Source: Paracentrotus lividus
Lineage: Eukaryota > Echinodermata > Echinoidea > Camarodonta > Echinidae
Length of the DNA: 64,000 nt
Assembly: GCA_940671915.1 (NCBI GenBank)
Contig: CALNVZ010000174.1
Location: forward strand, 19,051,022 to 19,115,021
Reading direction: 5' to 3'
Part shown: one piece after another, positions 12,301 through 27,300 of the stretch
How positions within the stretch are numbered: the first letter of the stretch is position 1
Layout of the letters: each line of letters begins with the position of its first letter
Made by a program: the position numbers and the translations under genes
Notes under the pieces: generated by a model
What the model was told of the DNA's origin: nothing
Databases searched by the model: none
Seen by the model: the letters and a program-made list of their open reading frames with translations, nothing else

Positions 12301-15300
12301 CTCTTCTTATCAAGAAGAAGCTTCAATTTGAAGGAACTCAAACCCTGGATAGTCTGCTGAGTATCTTAGTGTCTGCTAGTATATCAAGGTAATAATCCAT
12401 TTGCCAGAAGAAGTAGTCCAATTTTGTGGCATTTCTAAAGAGCAAATCCGTCTTCATGTACCATAGATTCTTCTCTGAAATCATCATTATAATTCTCCCT
12501 ATTGACATTTATTCTCAAAGGCGACCTCGCAGCTGTTTTGTACATGGTACAATGCACTCTGGGATAGTTTATGTCCCTGACGCGCTTCAAGTTGAAGCAT
12601 TTGAAATTCATTTCCCATAAAACAATCAGTGGAGACATGGTAAAACTTACTACATAATACTTTGTCTCCTTTATTGCCGTCTATTCTATTCTAACTTCAA
12701 GCTGTACCCCATAATTTGTGTTGCTGATTATTGATATCTATTTAATCTGAATTATTTAATATTTGATTTGACTTAATGCAGTATCAACCTGATGGTGTGT
12801 ATGGGATCTCTTACCTCCATTGGTAAACAGAGACCAGACTTCATGCCTAAAGTCATCCAAGCTTTTGAGAATCTTCATGGTAAGTTTACATATTGTTGAT
12901 GAGCATCCATGCTGCTGATTGAACCTAGTGGCCTGTATTCTTGAGTGGTGACTGAGTTTGTACAAACTGAAGTTGTGCAAAGCTATTGTGCAATCCTTTT
13001 GTCTGGTGTTGACTGATGCATCAGACAAAACTTCAACTCGTACAAACTCAATCTTCGGTTCAGAATATTGGCCAATACTCTATGTTTAAGTATGTAAGGA
13101 TTTTCTTTTGTTTACTTCAGTTGATGTATGCCTAAAGTATCTCTATAATTTGATTGATGGCTGTAGGGGTTTGCTTGATTTTATTTAATTTGCCTGTTGC
13201 TTTTTAATCTAATTATAGGGTATTTTTTTCCAACACAGGGTATGTTCTCATATATGCATGGTCATTGGGGTCTGTCAAACTTTTGGTAATTGGAATTAGT
13301 ATACTGAATATCGTATCTTGTTATTTTAACCCTAAAAAGGGGTATTTTTGCCATCTCACAGCCGGGGGACCATTAGGCCTCCCTTCAGATCTTGGCCGCC
13401 AATCGCGCGAGCGCCGTGGAAATTTGCACAATAGCAGTGTGCGATGTAATCTACAAGACTGTATAGTTCTTTTTTTCAAAATAATGTCTTTTAATTTATA
13501 TGTATTAATTATGCTATAAATTTATGCAAGAAATCATACTTTTTGCTCTAAATCATTAAATAAGGCTCCTAGAATGCTAATTCTTGGTGTAAATATTCTT
13601 TGTAGCATTCCTTACGATTGTACGTGGAAAAAATTTTGGTATCTAATTCTATTTCTTACATATTTTATTGTTTTGGGAATTTCTTACGTATTTCTTTGTT
13701 TATCGACTTAAGTATTTTATTGTTTTTTTGTTTGGAATACTTCGGTCATTTATTATTGCTGAATATTACAGCAATATCAACTAAAATAATGGCTAATAAC
13801 CATAGTTTAAATACTGAAATGTGATTTTAACATGAAAAGCCATTTCCCATATGTTTTGTACACAAATACAGAAAATATCTGATTTTTTAAACCTGCGTTG
13901 CATTACATAATGTTGCGCAAATTCCGAACCGGAATTTCATTTTCATTCCAAATAGTATTAAATATTGCATAAGATTTAAGAGGAAAAAGTCATAAAAGCG
14001 CGGAGCACAAATTTTTTTTCAGCGACATGACCGCGCAAAATGTCAGGGGGGCTGATTAGCCCCCCCCCCCCCGGCCCTTTTAGGGTTATTAAGCAATCTA
14101 GGTATTTCGAAATGTAGCACATATTAATAATGAACTTTAGAGGAGTCTAAACAACACCTCCTTGCGGGATGTTAGCATGGTTAAAGGTAATATTTCTTTA
14201 GCTCTAGGCGAGCTATAGAATTACAAGTAATTTATCAATGTTGAAAATTTGAAACCCCGGATTTTAAGTTTAATTTTTATTGATGAATTTCTACAGTGAA
14301 CCTTCCTCCAACTTTGTCCAAGTCACAAGTGAGCAGCGTCCGGAAAACCCTCAAGGTAAAGTCATGAGAAACATTGTAAGTTTTAAGGATTCATTTAAAA
14401 CTATACTTAGTAATAGACTACATGACAGTAATCATATATCTCTCAGAGGACTAACACATTTTGTCAGAAACATTGATGCAGTACTACATTTATTTAATGT
14501 CTGAACTGGGGTATATTAAAAGAGCTACTTTTCATTATTAAACAACTTGTTCATATGTTCTAGTGAACAAAAAATAGTAAGAAAGAGATTTTGCTCAGTT
14601 TCCCCCTTAACTTTGGCACATTATGAATCGCCTTCTTATGAGCAGATTAATTTTGGTACCACATTGCGTCTTGCATAATTATCTCATTTTATTTTTCATC
14701 TTTGTATTACAGATCCAGCTTTTTGGTCTTTTGAGGCATCAATCATCTGTTGACCTGAGACGTAACATTGGTACCCTTCTCACTGACTTAGGAGCATCAG
14801 AGCAAGAGGTAAAGAGTACATTCCTTAGGGTTCTTCACCAAGTCATATTCGGCTAGATGACAAAGAATGTCATTACTAAAGCACCCAAGAACATTAAAGT
14901 CATTTGTAAAGTCAGTAAGTTTAGAGGTCATAATACCTTGACTTAGATCATGATTTAAAATTCTAATTCCTTCTTGAGTTTTGGTATAGAGATCTGTGTA
15001 TAATCATTAGATTGAATTGTCAAATGGTATGAAGTCATGGCATATGATTATTGATTGTAAAATAGGGCTTGATGTTCAAAACATGTCTTGATGTTTAAAA
15101 AGATACTTATGTCGTGCAAAATTGCTAACTTCAATGCCAGAATGATAAATGAAAGAGCATTTATAACTGAATGTTCTTTCTACAAGAGGTTTTAATAATG
15201 CAAACCCAATGAGAGAGAAAATAAAATTGTCATGAGCCGTAAGCTGTTATTTCGCTTGTATATAATATTCAATACTTCACTTCAGGTCATTCGCAACACT

Positions 15301-18300
15301 CCTAGGGTCGTGGAGAGACCAAAACGACCACGTACCGAGGCAGAAAGTGATCAGAGCAAAAGGAAAAAGCAGAAGGTAAGAAATAAGAAATGTAATTTCT
15401 TCCTCAATATCATTCAAGTTTTATAGCAACAGTTATGTCATTTCCATGTGTTCATAGCCCTTCAGTTGATTGTTTTCGTTTATTTGCCTAATAAGCCATT
15501 GCATCATAAGATCATCGGGAAATAACACAAAATATTTAATTTCTTTGTGTTGGTGGAGACCTCTCTCAATTCGAGCGACCTGATATAGTGCCAGTACGTT
15601 AGATTACCCAACATGCATCTCAATATCGTCGACAACTCCGCTTCCGGCTCCAAATCAGTAAGAGATAATTATGATCAACGGGCTAGCTTATAAGCTGCGC
15701 ACGTTGTATCTTTACAGTTTTCTGGCATAAATTGAGCGGTGTGTGTGTTGTAATGAATACGATGAGTTCAGTCATCGCGTGAGAATAACTGATAAAAAAT
15801 AGCGCAGCTAGCTATGCGCGCGCGTGAATATTAAATAGGCCTAAACTAAATACGCGCGCTAATCGAGCAATTACCATTTATTTGTCTTTATTAGGGGACG
15901 TCAAACAAAAGAGACATCTTTCATTAAGAACAAAAATTAAAGTCGATTTTATTTTTTATCTTTCGGTCTAACCAAAACATAAGTGTGACGCACATAAGAA
16001 ATCCAGTGCACCTCAGCACTCCCCTAAGGGTGAAATTTGACAGCAATAACGCCAATGACTTTCAGCTAAATCAATCCGTCGTATACATAGTGGCGCTTAC
16101 GCACGCATTCTCCCTAACGGAAGTGGAGCTGCCGACAATTTGACCTTTGACCCTTAAAATTTGGCGATAATATCAATAGTATCGAACAGTATCGATCAAT
16201 TTTTGTATAGCAAATCGCTCGAATTCTCCCTTGGGTTGTCCTTTAATCAGTTATCCTTTAGTGCTAAAAAAAATACCATTACATATATGTTCCAGAATGG
16301 ATCATGTAGCCATGATCTAGATGTTTCTTATTTTTTATTTAATTTTTTGCTGACATTCCTGATTGACCTCAATGTTTCCCGATTTTCCTCCATCTGCTCA
16401 TGCACAAAGTGTAACCCCAAACTTATTATGTCACTGCTTTTGTGATAATGACTTTCAATGCTCTCTCCATCTCCCAGGTTCTAGATGATGATGAAGAGGA
16501 TGAAGGAGCGGACAAGAAGAAGGATGAACCGGGACCAAGCAAGAGGGTTACCAAGGCAACCGTGATTGATCTCCTGGAGGCGGAGATAGAACCCTTACTC
16601 CGCAACCATGAGAACGTGGCAAATTTGGTCCTCTTGAGTATGGTAGGCATTAACAGCAAACAGAAATTAGAAAGAAAAAAAAATTGAGAGGTCTTGATAA
16701 CAACAGATACTCTTCTTCAAATTGACGCAGTTCTGTATCTTTTCACGCTTCCGTCTTGTTCAGTTTCAGTTTCAGTTTAGTTTATTTCATATTTCACATC
16801 AATATAATACAAAATATTCAACAAAAAAAACAAAAAAAATACATTCATCAAAAATAAATACATCATAACATAAATTAATCAATACAGGATAATATAACAG
16901 TGAAATATGGGGAAATCTAATAAAAAGCTAGGCTTGTAAGGTATAGATTCCCTTTGTAGTGTAATAATTCATTGAATGAAATTGGAAAAATAAGATAAAA
17001 CAAACACAATAACATGAAGATCAAAAGAGACAAATAAAGAGGGCGAGTACAAAGTCTATTCTAGGGTCTGGAAAGGAGCTGTATAATTATTAAACAAAAC
17101 CTCTTAAATTTGCGTTTGAATATTTGTTGAGAGCAGGAAGATATTAATTCAATTGGGAGATCGTTCCACAGTTTGGGTCCAGTGACTATAATTGTATTGT
17201 GAGCGAAAGCGTTCGAGTACGTGGAAGGTGATAAGAACGACTATGTCGTGTTGGATAAGAATGTACTGTATAATCATGACGAAACAAAGAGGATACAGGG
17301 TGGTAGTTCATGTTTTGTTAGTTGGAACATGATAATTCCTAAGTTGTATGAAAAGGATCTTGGATCTAAGAAGGTCACATGCAAAACAATGGGGTCGTAT
17401 GGGTTAGAAAACTCGTATTTTTTATTATTCTTACAACTCTTTTTTTGTACTAGTAAAATTTGATCAATGAGGCATTTAGAGCTATTTCCCCAAGCTAGAA
17501 TTCCGTAGTTTAAATAAGGGAGAATTAATGTATTGTAAAAGAGTAATAAGGACATGAGAAGGAAAATATTTTTTTAGTTTACCAATGACTCCTGTGTTTC
17601 TGGAAATGAGTTTGCTGATATAATTTACATGTGTTTTCCAAGTTAATTTGTTATCAATGTGTATTCCTAAAAATTTTGTTGTTTCAACTTGGACAATATT
17701 CTTATGATTTAGCAAGACAGGTCCTGGTAAAACTTCTAGAGTGTTACTGAATAAAATAAAGTTCGTTTTGTTATGTTAAGTGATAACTTATTTGCTGAAT
17801 CCAATTTAAAAAGAGATGCAATTCAGTATTTACATTATTAAGTAAGAGGTGGGGATTTCTATTAGAAAGAAAGATATTAGAGTCATCAGCGAATAAAAGA
17901 AAAGACAACAAACACCGTATATTTAATGATTTACCTGTATGAATGCAATGACATAATGTGCAAAATGAAAATAGTGATTATGAATTCCCTTGTGTTGCCA
18001 ATTCAAAAATTTTATTATTTTATTTCAAGATTTTTTTGTTCATGAGCAGCACAAAGTACAGAGTCGACATGACACATGACTTTATTCGCAAATTTTGGCC
18101 TCCTCGAATGTTACATGTGTGTGTTCTTCTACAGGTTTCCTTGCCAGACACAATGCCAGCAACATTCCAGGCTACTTATACCCCCATAGCAGCAGCAGGA
18201 ACAGATACACAGGTTCAACATTTAGCCAGGATGGTTAGCAATCAGCTAGCAGCGGCTGGAATCAAACCTAGCAATTATGAGGTGAGCTTATTAGTGCATA

Positions 18301-21300
18301 CAAGTAGATAAACCTTAATAATATAACGTACAGCACATATTGGTACAAGTAAAAATTTCAAATTGATGCTTCGTATAAAGTGGTGTGAGGGTTCTAAATC
18401 ACACAAGTTATAGGGTAAAGATTTCCACGTCTAAGGAGCAGTAAATGAAGCTTATTAAAGCCTTTTCTTATTGTATCTATTAGTTTGAGGGATGGTAAAT
18501 ATACTGCTTTATTCAACACACACATAGATCCTTGACATCTGATTGGATGAATGTGGGTCACATGACATTTGGAGCACAAATTTAAGGTATTTATCCTGAT
18601 TAATATGGTTTTGATTTGATATAGGACTCTTTATGTTACAAGGCTCATGCTTTATTGTTTAATGTGGTGATGAATTTTTTTTATAGGATGTGGAAGTTGA
18701 AGACGAGAAAGAACCTGCAGAGAAGATGGAAGAAGAAGATTTCACTACCAAAGGCATCCCTGTTTTAGGTGGCACAAGTAGTAAGTAGCACTCTGACATA
18801 TCTGTGTGTAGGTATTTTGTTTATAGTTAAATACAGAAGTAAAATCTAATCAACGATAAAAATGCATGTGGCAATCGGCTAAATGTGCAATTTTGTAGTT
18901 GATAGAATGATATTATACCATTTTTACTTACAGAAACTAGATAGTGTAACAAATTATTTCAATCGTACCTGACCCAAAGTGTTAAATGATTTTTTAGATG
19001 TATTTCAGTTTCATCTCATGCAATCAACAGTGTATGAAATCTCTCTGTTACTTTCCGCCGAAAAATAAAACTTTTATTTTAATAGTCATGGAACATCCTA
19101 TTCCAAATTTAACCAACATTTGTTTTGCTTTTCACTGTAACATGCTGTGTTTGTTGAAATTTTCAGTTGGTTAAAACAACTTAGGCCCACATGTTTGAAA
19201 CCCAAGATATTGTTAACTTCATGTCACCAACTTATTTCACAGACATATTATATTGTGGAATGTAAAAGAACATCAGCCAGTGAACCATATTAAAAGTGCC
19301 AAGTGTGATGGAACCCCTTAATGACCCAAGCACTTCAAGCTGCAAAAGGTCACTCATACTCTGTATGGGCTCCACTATCCCTCTCTGTATAAGTTATCAA
19401 GAAGTTCAAGATTGTCTTAAAGGACTCATCCGGGCTGGAATTTGCTTTATAAGAAAAATAAAGTAAAATCGAAAAAGCACAACACTGAAAATTTCATCAA
19501 AATCGGATAAGAAATAGCAAAGTTATGAATTTTCTTAGGTTTTGATTGTTTTAGGAAACAGTTCTTCAAATTGGCAACCTGATGATGTCACAGTCCCCCT
19601 ACTTTCTTTGTTTTTTATTGTATGAAATACCAATTATCAAGATTTTCTGCCCCAAGGACATAAAAACACGGATTAATCCTTGTGGAATGTTCAAGGTCAC
19701 AAGTGCTTTTACTTATTTCAGTATGAGGGACAGATTTTCTTTATACGCAATATATGAAAAAATGAGATATATAGGATTTCATATAATAAAATACACAAGA
19801 AGTAGGGGGACTGTGACATCACCAGTTTGCTCATTTAAATATTCAAATATTCAAATGAGACAATGAGACAATTGCCAAGAACTGTTTTACAAAAAAAATT
19901 GACGACTTAAAAAATGCATAACTTTGTTATTTTTCATCCGATTTTGATGAAATTTTCTGTGTTGTGCTTGATGAATTTTACTTAATTTTACAAAACTTTT
20001 TCATTTTAGCCCGGACTCCTCCTTTAACATAATATATGAATAATATTTTGTGCCGTTCAAGGTAAAGCAGCCAAAGTCGCTGAACCAAAGAAGAAAGCTC
20101 CCATTGTGATGGAGCCCCAACCATCGAAAGGAGGAAAGCGACCAAAGCATTTCAAACTGCGTGAAGTCACCCATCTACTGTCTGTTGATGAGGCTAACAA
20201 GCTGGCTTATGGAGCTGTCAAGAGGATTGTTGCTGCAGAAAGTAAATATCGGACATGCTAAACCACTTCTGTGTCACGAGGATTATTAGCTATCATTTTA
20301 AATTAGATTTCAAGAGTGTTGTTTGAGGTCCTTCATCTTATGATTCTGTTTTGTTTGGCAACAAAAATGAAAATTTATTTTCAATCTGGAGTTCAGGACC
20401 AAACAGATTCTTCCTACTTTTAAATACATATTTGAACACAGATATGGTTAGGGTGATACCCTCCCCCCCCCCCCCCCCCCCCAAAAAAAAAAAAAAAAAA
20501 AAATTACATATATCTGCAAAGATATATTTGAGGATATTTAGTTTTGCTTGCCAACCTTTGGTGATTATAATCTAAAGGTGTTATACGCATCTTCACTTAC
20601 ATTTGTAGAGAGTCAACCATGGCCAAAATACCGGTAATACCTTTCCCATTGGCTTGTGTATAATACACACTGCAGAATGCAAATATGTGTACAATCCACT
20701 ATTAGATGCTCTAGATGCCATGTTTAAAAAGATACTGTCACTCATTGGCCAATATTCCAGGTTGGTGGAATATCTCCCACCCTCCCCTTGTAATGCCCAC
20801 CCATAATATTTTAATTGCCTTCTTCTTTTTTTTTTCCATTATTGTAGAAGCTGTTATTCATGGACCTGCAGCGAAGACAAGAACCAAGATTCTCTCCTGC
20901 CTGGTTACTCAGTTTGGAGGAGATCTGTCCAATTGTAAGTACCACGTCAGAATCATGATACATAGCTCAATTCAATTTTCATATTAAGTGGTCCATGCAA
21001 TTATATTTCCCCCATAAAGGTCTGTTCACATATGACGAGGTTTGCCTCTTTAAAAACTTCCTCTTGTAGGTTAGAAAGTTTGCACAGTAATGCCATATCA
21101 TCAGGTCTATTGGTTAAATTCGTATTTCACATTTTATCTCTTGGCACAGAGTGGTGCGCAGTTAACCTTGCACTACAGGTTAACTACACAAACTCTCTTA
21201 CCTATAGAAGGCATTTTTGAAGAGGCAAACCTCGTATGAGAACATCCCTTGAGTAAGAAATCAAGAAAATGAAAGACATTACAAGTTACCCCCTGAAACT

Positions 21301-24300
21301 TCATGTACACCCACAAATTGAAATACTAAATACTTTAGTGAACCTAAATTTCATTACAAGTATTACGATGAGTAACAAAGCAATAATTTTGCCAGTCTTG
21401 ACTATGCCTCATTTCTAAAGGCCTTTTTAGAAAATATGGGAAGAAATCACTTTGCATTCATTGACACAGTATGCGGAGCTAACATTGTGGGGTATATACA
21501 AACTTGTGGATAATATGTATTTTCCTTCCTTTTAATGTGATATTACTACTATGATGAGAACACTTAGAAATTATAGATCACCTATACCAGTACCTGGCTT
21601 TCTTTGAAATTTAATGCCTTGTTATCTTATAGTGCTTGAGAATCACATCTTGGAGGATCTGCGTAGTCGTAGTGACATCGCCCTCGCTTGGCTGTATCAG
21701 GAGTATGCTAACATCCAGGGTTACATGCCTCATACACATGGTCAAGATGTAACCACTCAGAGATATGATAGCCTACTATGTAATCTACTCAAGAGCTTAC
21801 TAGTCAGAACGGATCAGAGAGACGGGTGAGGATCAACTTTAGAATATATTAATTTTGTTTTGTCAGAGTTAATCTCATTGTGTATGTTTTATTGAATCTG
21901 AAATAAATACAGTTGAATTCTAGTTGTTAAACCTATGAAAAATCTTTGGTGTAAGTTCAAGTTTGTGATGGAATGAGCTGTGTTGCCTGTATTTGAATGA
22001 TAATGATTACAATGTTGAAACAAAAAATATAATTAACATTTATTTGTCTCCAGTGGTGGTAACACACGCTTCTTGCTGTGTGAACTAGGCAGCTATGAAA
22101 AAAATCACAGGCTGCCCTGTTGGGATGCGAATTCCGTTAGATATTAATATATAAAATATAATTATCATTCATTTGTCTAGTTGGAGTTGACATGTGTTGG
22201 AAACAATATAATTATGTTTTCTATATTAATATTCAACGGAATAATTGATTGAACCTGTGATAAAGGTATGTATGTATATCATCTATTTTTTCTTTCTTTT
22301 GTATCATTCAGGTTGTTCAATAGGCTTGTGATGGAAGCACCTGTCATAACTGATGATGCACTGAAAGTCATTCGACAGTTCTGTGAAGATGAGGTTAGTA
22401 TCTCTTACTCGAAACCCAAAAGCCAATCTTGTCATAAATTTAGGTAACTTCCTTCTGACAAGTGATGCATTATGATTGAGTCTGTGCTACGGTACATAAT
22501 TGCTTTTCCCTCTGTTGATATGAGTTGTATGAGATGTACCCCAAGTTAGAAATTTATTTTGCGAACAATTAAGAAGAGTGAGCTCTTGTGCTCCGGGTTT
22601 ATATTGGGCAGATATGCAAAAAGATATACTCAAAAACATTTGAGGTATATCTTTGTTTAATGGGACATGGTTTTAAAGCTCTACATTGATCTGTCTCTAT
22701 TGATTTAATTCTTAGAAAAACGTCTTTGACAATATGGCAGAATGAAATGGAAATAATAATATATATATATATCTCTATAATTTTCAGACCCATTTCTATG
22801 CTGGCATGCATGCCCTCAGAGAGCTGATCCTCAAGAAACCAGCTGATTTGGAGAAGTATGTGAGAGAATTGCTTGACCTGACCCAACATGAGAGAACAGA
22901 GGTCAGGTCACAGGCCATACAGTACATCAAGAGATTCTATGAAAGAGCTGATCTTAAGCCACTTATTGAGGTAATTATTCAAATGAATTAACCCTTTAAC
23001 TTTTTACCTGGCCCAACATGAGCAAACAGAGGTTAGGTCACAGGCCATACAGTGCATCAAGAAATTCTATTAAGGAGCTAATCTCAAGCCACTCAGTGAG
23101 GTAATTACTCAAGCGATTTAATCCTTAATCTTTGACCTGACCCTGCAAGAGAGAACAATGATCAGGTCACAGGCCTTACAGTACATTAAGAGATTCTATG
23201 AAAGAGCTGATCTCAAGTCACTCATTGAGGTAATTATTCAAATTATGAACCATAACATTTGACCTTTGACCTGGCCCTGCCAGGGAGAACAGAGGTCAGG
23301 TCAGGTCACAGGTCATACAATACATCAAGGGATTCTATATAAGTTGGCGTCACACTGTCCAAAGTTCAGTAAAGATGGACACACGAAATGTTAAATGTCA
23401 AGGTTTGCGCGAAGTCAGCCCTGAACTTTGTCAACAGCCAAACAAGAGCCCAAACGAGAACGATGTCTATAGAAATTTACATGGTGGCACTCGGACAACA
23501 CATGAAGGGTACACGAATGGACCGATGCTTTTGTAATCAGAGCAAAATTTGAAATTTTCCATGATCATGTGTCCATCCTCGCTCAACTTTGGGACAGTGT
23601 GACGTGGGATTAAAGAGCTGATCTTAAGCCACTTATTGAGGTGATTACTGTGATTTAACCCTTAACCTTTGGCCTGGCCCAGCTAGAGGGAACAAAGGTC
23701 AGGTCACAGGCCATACAGTATATCAAGATATTCCATGAAAGAGCTGATCTTAAGCCACTTATTTAGGTAATTATTCCAGTGATTTAACCTTTGACCTGGC
23801 CTAGCATCAGATAACATTTTTCAGGTTCAACAGATTCTGTGAAGAGCTTATTTCAAACCTCTTGTTGGTACAGCTATGTTAATAATTTAACCATTGACCT
23901 TTGACCTGACCTAGGTTGAGAGGAGAAAAGAGTCTACTTAAACTAGAACTGCAGAGGTGGTTTACAACATTGTTCATATAGATCTGTATTGTGTTTTTTC
24001 TTGTGACATAAGTTTTTATCAAACTCTGAATCTACATCCATCTTGGAAATGGCCTATAGTTAGATCCTTTAGAAATTGACTTCCTTTGCTTTCTATTGTT
24101 TGTACCCAGGGCTCAAAGCTATCATTGGTCTGGTTTGTATGGTATCCAAAAATGTCCATATTTAAACATGGGACTGAAACAAACAAACCTAAAAATTTGA
24201 TTTATTTGAACTATGTTGTAACATGAAACCCTAATGATATACCCCTACTGCTTGATCTTGCTACAGGAATTTGCTACGTCGTTCCTCCGTAAGCTGCTGC

Positions 24301-27300
24301 TGAATAGACCCCCAGCAACCCTGGTGTTACGTCTAGCTGATCAGGAGATGCAGGCAGCTGCTGCTAAAGCCTGGACAGAGGACACTTCTAAGATGTGCCT
24401 TTACTTATACCTAGCATTGCTACCTATCAATCATAAACTCATTCATGAGTAAGTCTCAAGCATTTGAAAATCTTATTGTACCATCATAGCAACTGTCTTT
24501 TAAGGTTTATATTCACTTGGTCTACCAACAATTTGTCTAATTTACCCTTGGTCTAATGCTTACTTGGTCTAATGACCTCTTGTTTTAATTGCCCATTCAT
24601 CTAAAAGCCAAGATGTCTTATTGGATTCCTGGTCTAATGCCCAAATGAATATTTGGTCTATTACCAGTTTTTTTACTGACAGTGACCAAGTAGTGATAGA
24701 CCAAGTGCACATTAGACGGAAAGGACATTAGCCTAAATGGAAATAAGACGAAATCGTAAATAAGCGAAGTGGTAATTAAACCCAAGGGATTTTAGACGAA
24801 CCGGTTTTAGACGAAATAGAATTAAACCACGTGGGATGAGACCTCGTGGACATTAATTAGTCAAATTGGGTTTAGACCAAGTGGCAATTTACCTCTTTTA
24901 ATAGCGAAAGTAATAAAAATAAAGATTGTACTTTGGATTATAAAATAGGAATGGGATACAAGGGAAAACTGATGAATTTTTCTTTAGGGGAATTTGGTGA
25001 TTTGTAGATCCTTTAAAGCTCAGATTGCAAATGATGGTTTGAACTGAACAGTCATTATTTCTGAGCTTGAGGAACGTCAAATCTTGTTCAAATCTAATGA
25101 TTCATGGAATGAAATAATTCCCACTTTTAGTAGAAGATATATTTTGCTGTATGATATCAGCCACAAAGTCTATCATTAAGCATATGTATTTCAACATTAG
25201 GAAGCCCTTTAGATTTTGAATTTTTTAAAATCAATATTAGATACATGATAAGCCAAGAGTAATATGCAATTAATAATGGTGATTTTAATTGGAGTTCTTT
25301 TAATATTTCAGGTTAGCTAATGTGTATGTATCAGCCTCAGCAGATATCAAGAGAACAGTACTCCGAGTCCTAGAAACACCGGTAAGTTGAGTGTAGAATT
25401 AAAAAACTTTGATAGTTCTATGTAAAGCATGTATTAACAGTGTCAAAATGTCTGAAATCAATGACGTGGAACCAGTGACCGTCATAATCTGTCTACTCCT
25501 GATTCCATGATGTCAATTCTTTTATCAGTACCGTCAAAAGTCAAATAATTGCCAAAGTTCAAGGTCTTTGCAAGTCTTCTCTTTATATTGTCTTGTTTTT
25601 AACCCTTCAAATGTCAAATTTTGTTCTAATTGTTAGCTATTTATTCAGTCCCAACAGATTCAATGTAGGCAAAGTTGACTGTTCATTAAAGCATTCTTTC
25701 ATTGCAGGACTTGTATTACTTATTTATGTATTTATTATGCCTTAATCCACATTTTTCAATCATGTATAACATGTATGAGTTACATTTGTCATATTCATAT
25801 TTTCATGTAAAACTTACAAAAACTGCATACAATAAAATTCTACACTTTGTATCATGATGAAGCCAAAATACTTGGTCAAAATATAGTGGTCTACATCAAT
25901 GTTCTATTCTTGACTTTCAAGTAAAAATTGTTTGATTTTATATGAATTTGAATTGTTTTCATGTATATCATGTGTGAGGTACATTTATTACATCTTGTGT
26001 GCTTCTGCTGTCTTGAATTTCAAATAAAAAAAGAGGATCTACTGTAATGGGAAAGGTAAACAAAATGATTGTGAACTTTCAAAGTATTTTCATTTGTTTT
26101 AGAAAGAATATAATAGTAAAAACGATTGGTCTTCAAATGCCCTCATGATGATGACAAAAATGTTGAAATTTGGGGGTCAAATATTTTGTTTGTATTCCCA
26201 TACATGAATTTCTGTGTGTAGGATATGTGACTCTTAACCCATCAAGGACAATGTCTCCTTTTAGTGACGCTTTTGCATTATCTTTGAAACTGGAATGCCA
26301 TGGAATATGAATGACATATCAACAGAAAGAGCACAAATCACTGACATAAAGAGATTTTTTTTCTGCCGCTGTATATTGAACAGTTCTTGAATGAGAACAC
26401 TTTAAATGAAAATAATCATTAAAATCTCTAAATTGGCAACGTGAAGAAAAATGAATAATCGCTATTTTCAAGCGCAAATTGGCAATTTTTTCAATGCATT
26501 TTGTAATTTTCAATAGTAAAGTGCTGTTCATTATTAATTTAATTTTTTTCAAGGTTACAGGAGTGAAATAAAGATATAAGATTTGCCAATTTGAGGATCA
26601 AAAAGGGATTCATTTTGACCACTGGAAAATCTCTGTCATTAAAAAACTCTAAGCACACAACAGTATACAATTGTTCTTAGGTGAATTATTATCAGCCTAT
26701 ATAATTCACATTTAGACAATTTCTTCCACAATTCCATCTCATGACCAGAACAGTAATTTCCCTTTAAATTTGTTGTCATGTTTTAGGTGCGAGGTGTTGG
26801 TATGACATCACCTGAGTTGTTGCTTCTGGTTGAGACCTGTCCTAAAGGAGCAGAAACACTGGTCACTAGAATGATGCACATCCTCACAGACAAGAGTAAG
26901 TAAATTAGATCAGTCTGTCTTTACAGTGCACTCCCATTATAATGAGGTGTTCATGGAGAGCATTTCAGCAACATATTTTGTCTGACAAGTTGTCAGATCT
27001 GAAATCTTTACTTGATTTTGATTGGCTGAGAAGTATTGTCATACTATAGTAATTGTCAGATAAAACAGGACTGCCCCCCCCCCATAACATTTATCCTTAT
27101 TACAAACTCCTTCAAAGAGGATTTAAGTCTATACATCTCCTGATCATTAATAAGCCTTGAATGCATTGCAGAAGTAGGGAGTTCTGTTCTTCGGAATCGT
27201 AGAGCCTTGGATGAGACAAGTGCACGTTCTACCGGTAGAGGATGACCAAGAATAGTTGCTAATTATATCAACCATATGATGTAATAAAATGAAACATTAT

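Noticed and set aside
23135..23230. Third exon-19 copy as a usable alternative exon
   Set aside because: It lacks the exon's own acceptor, and the nearest AG (CTGCAAG) would put a stop in frame after exon 19.
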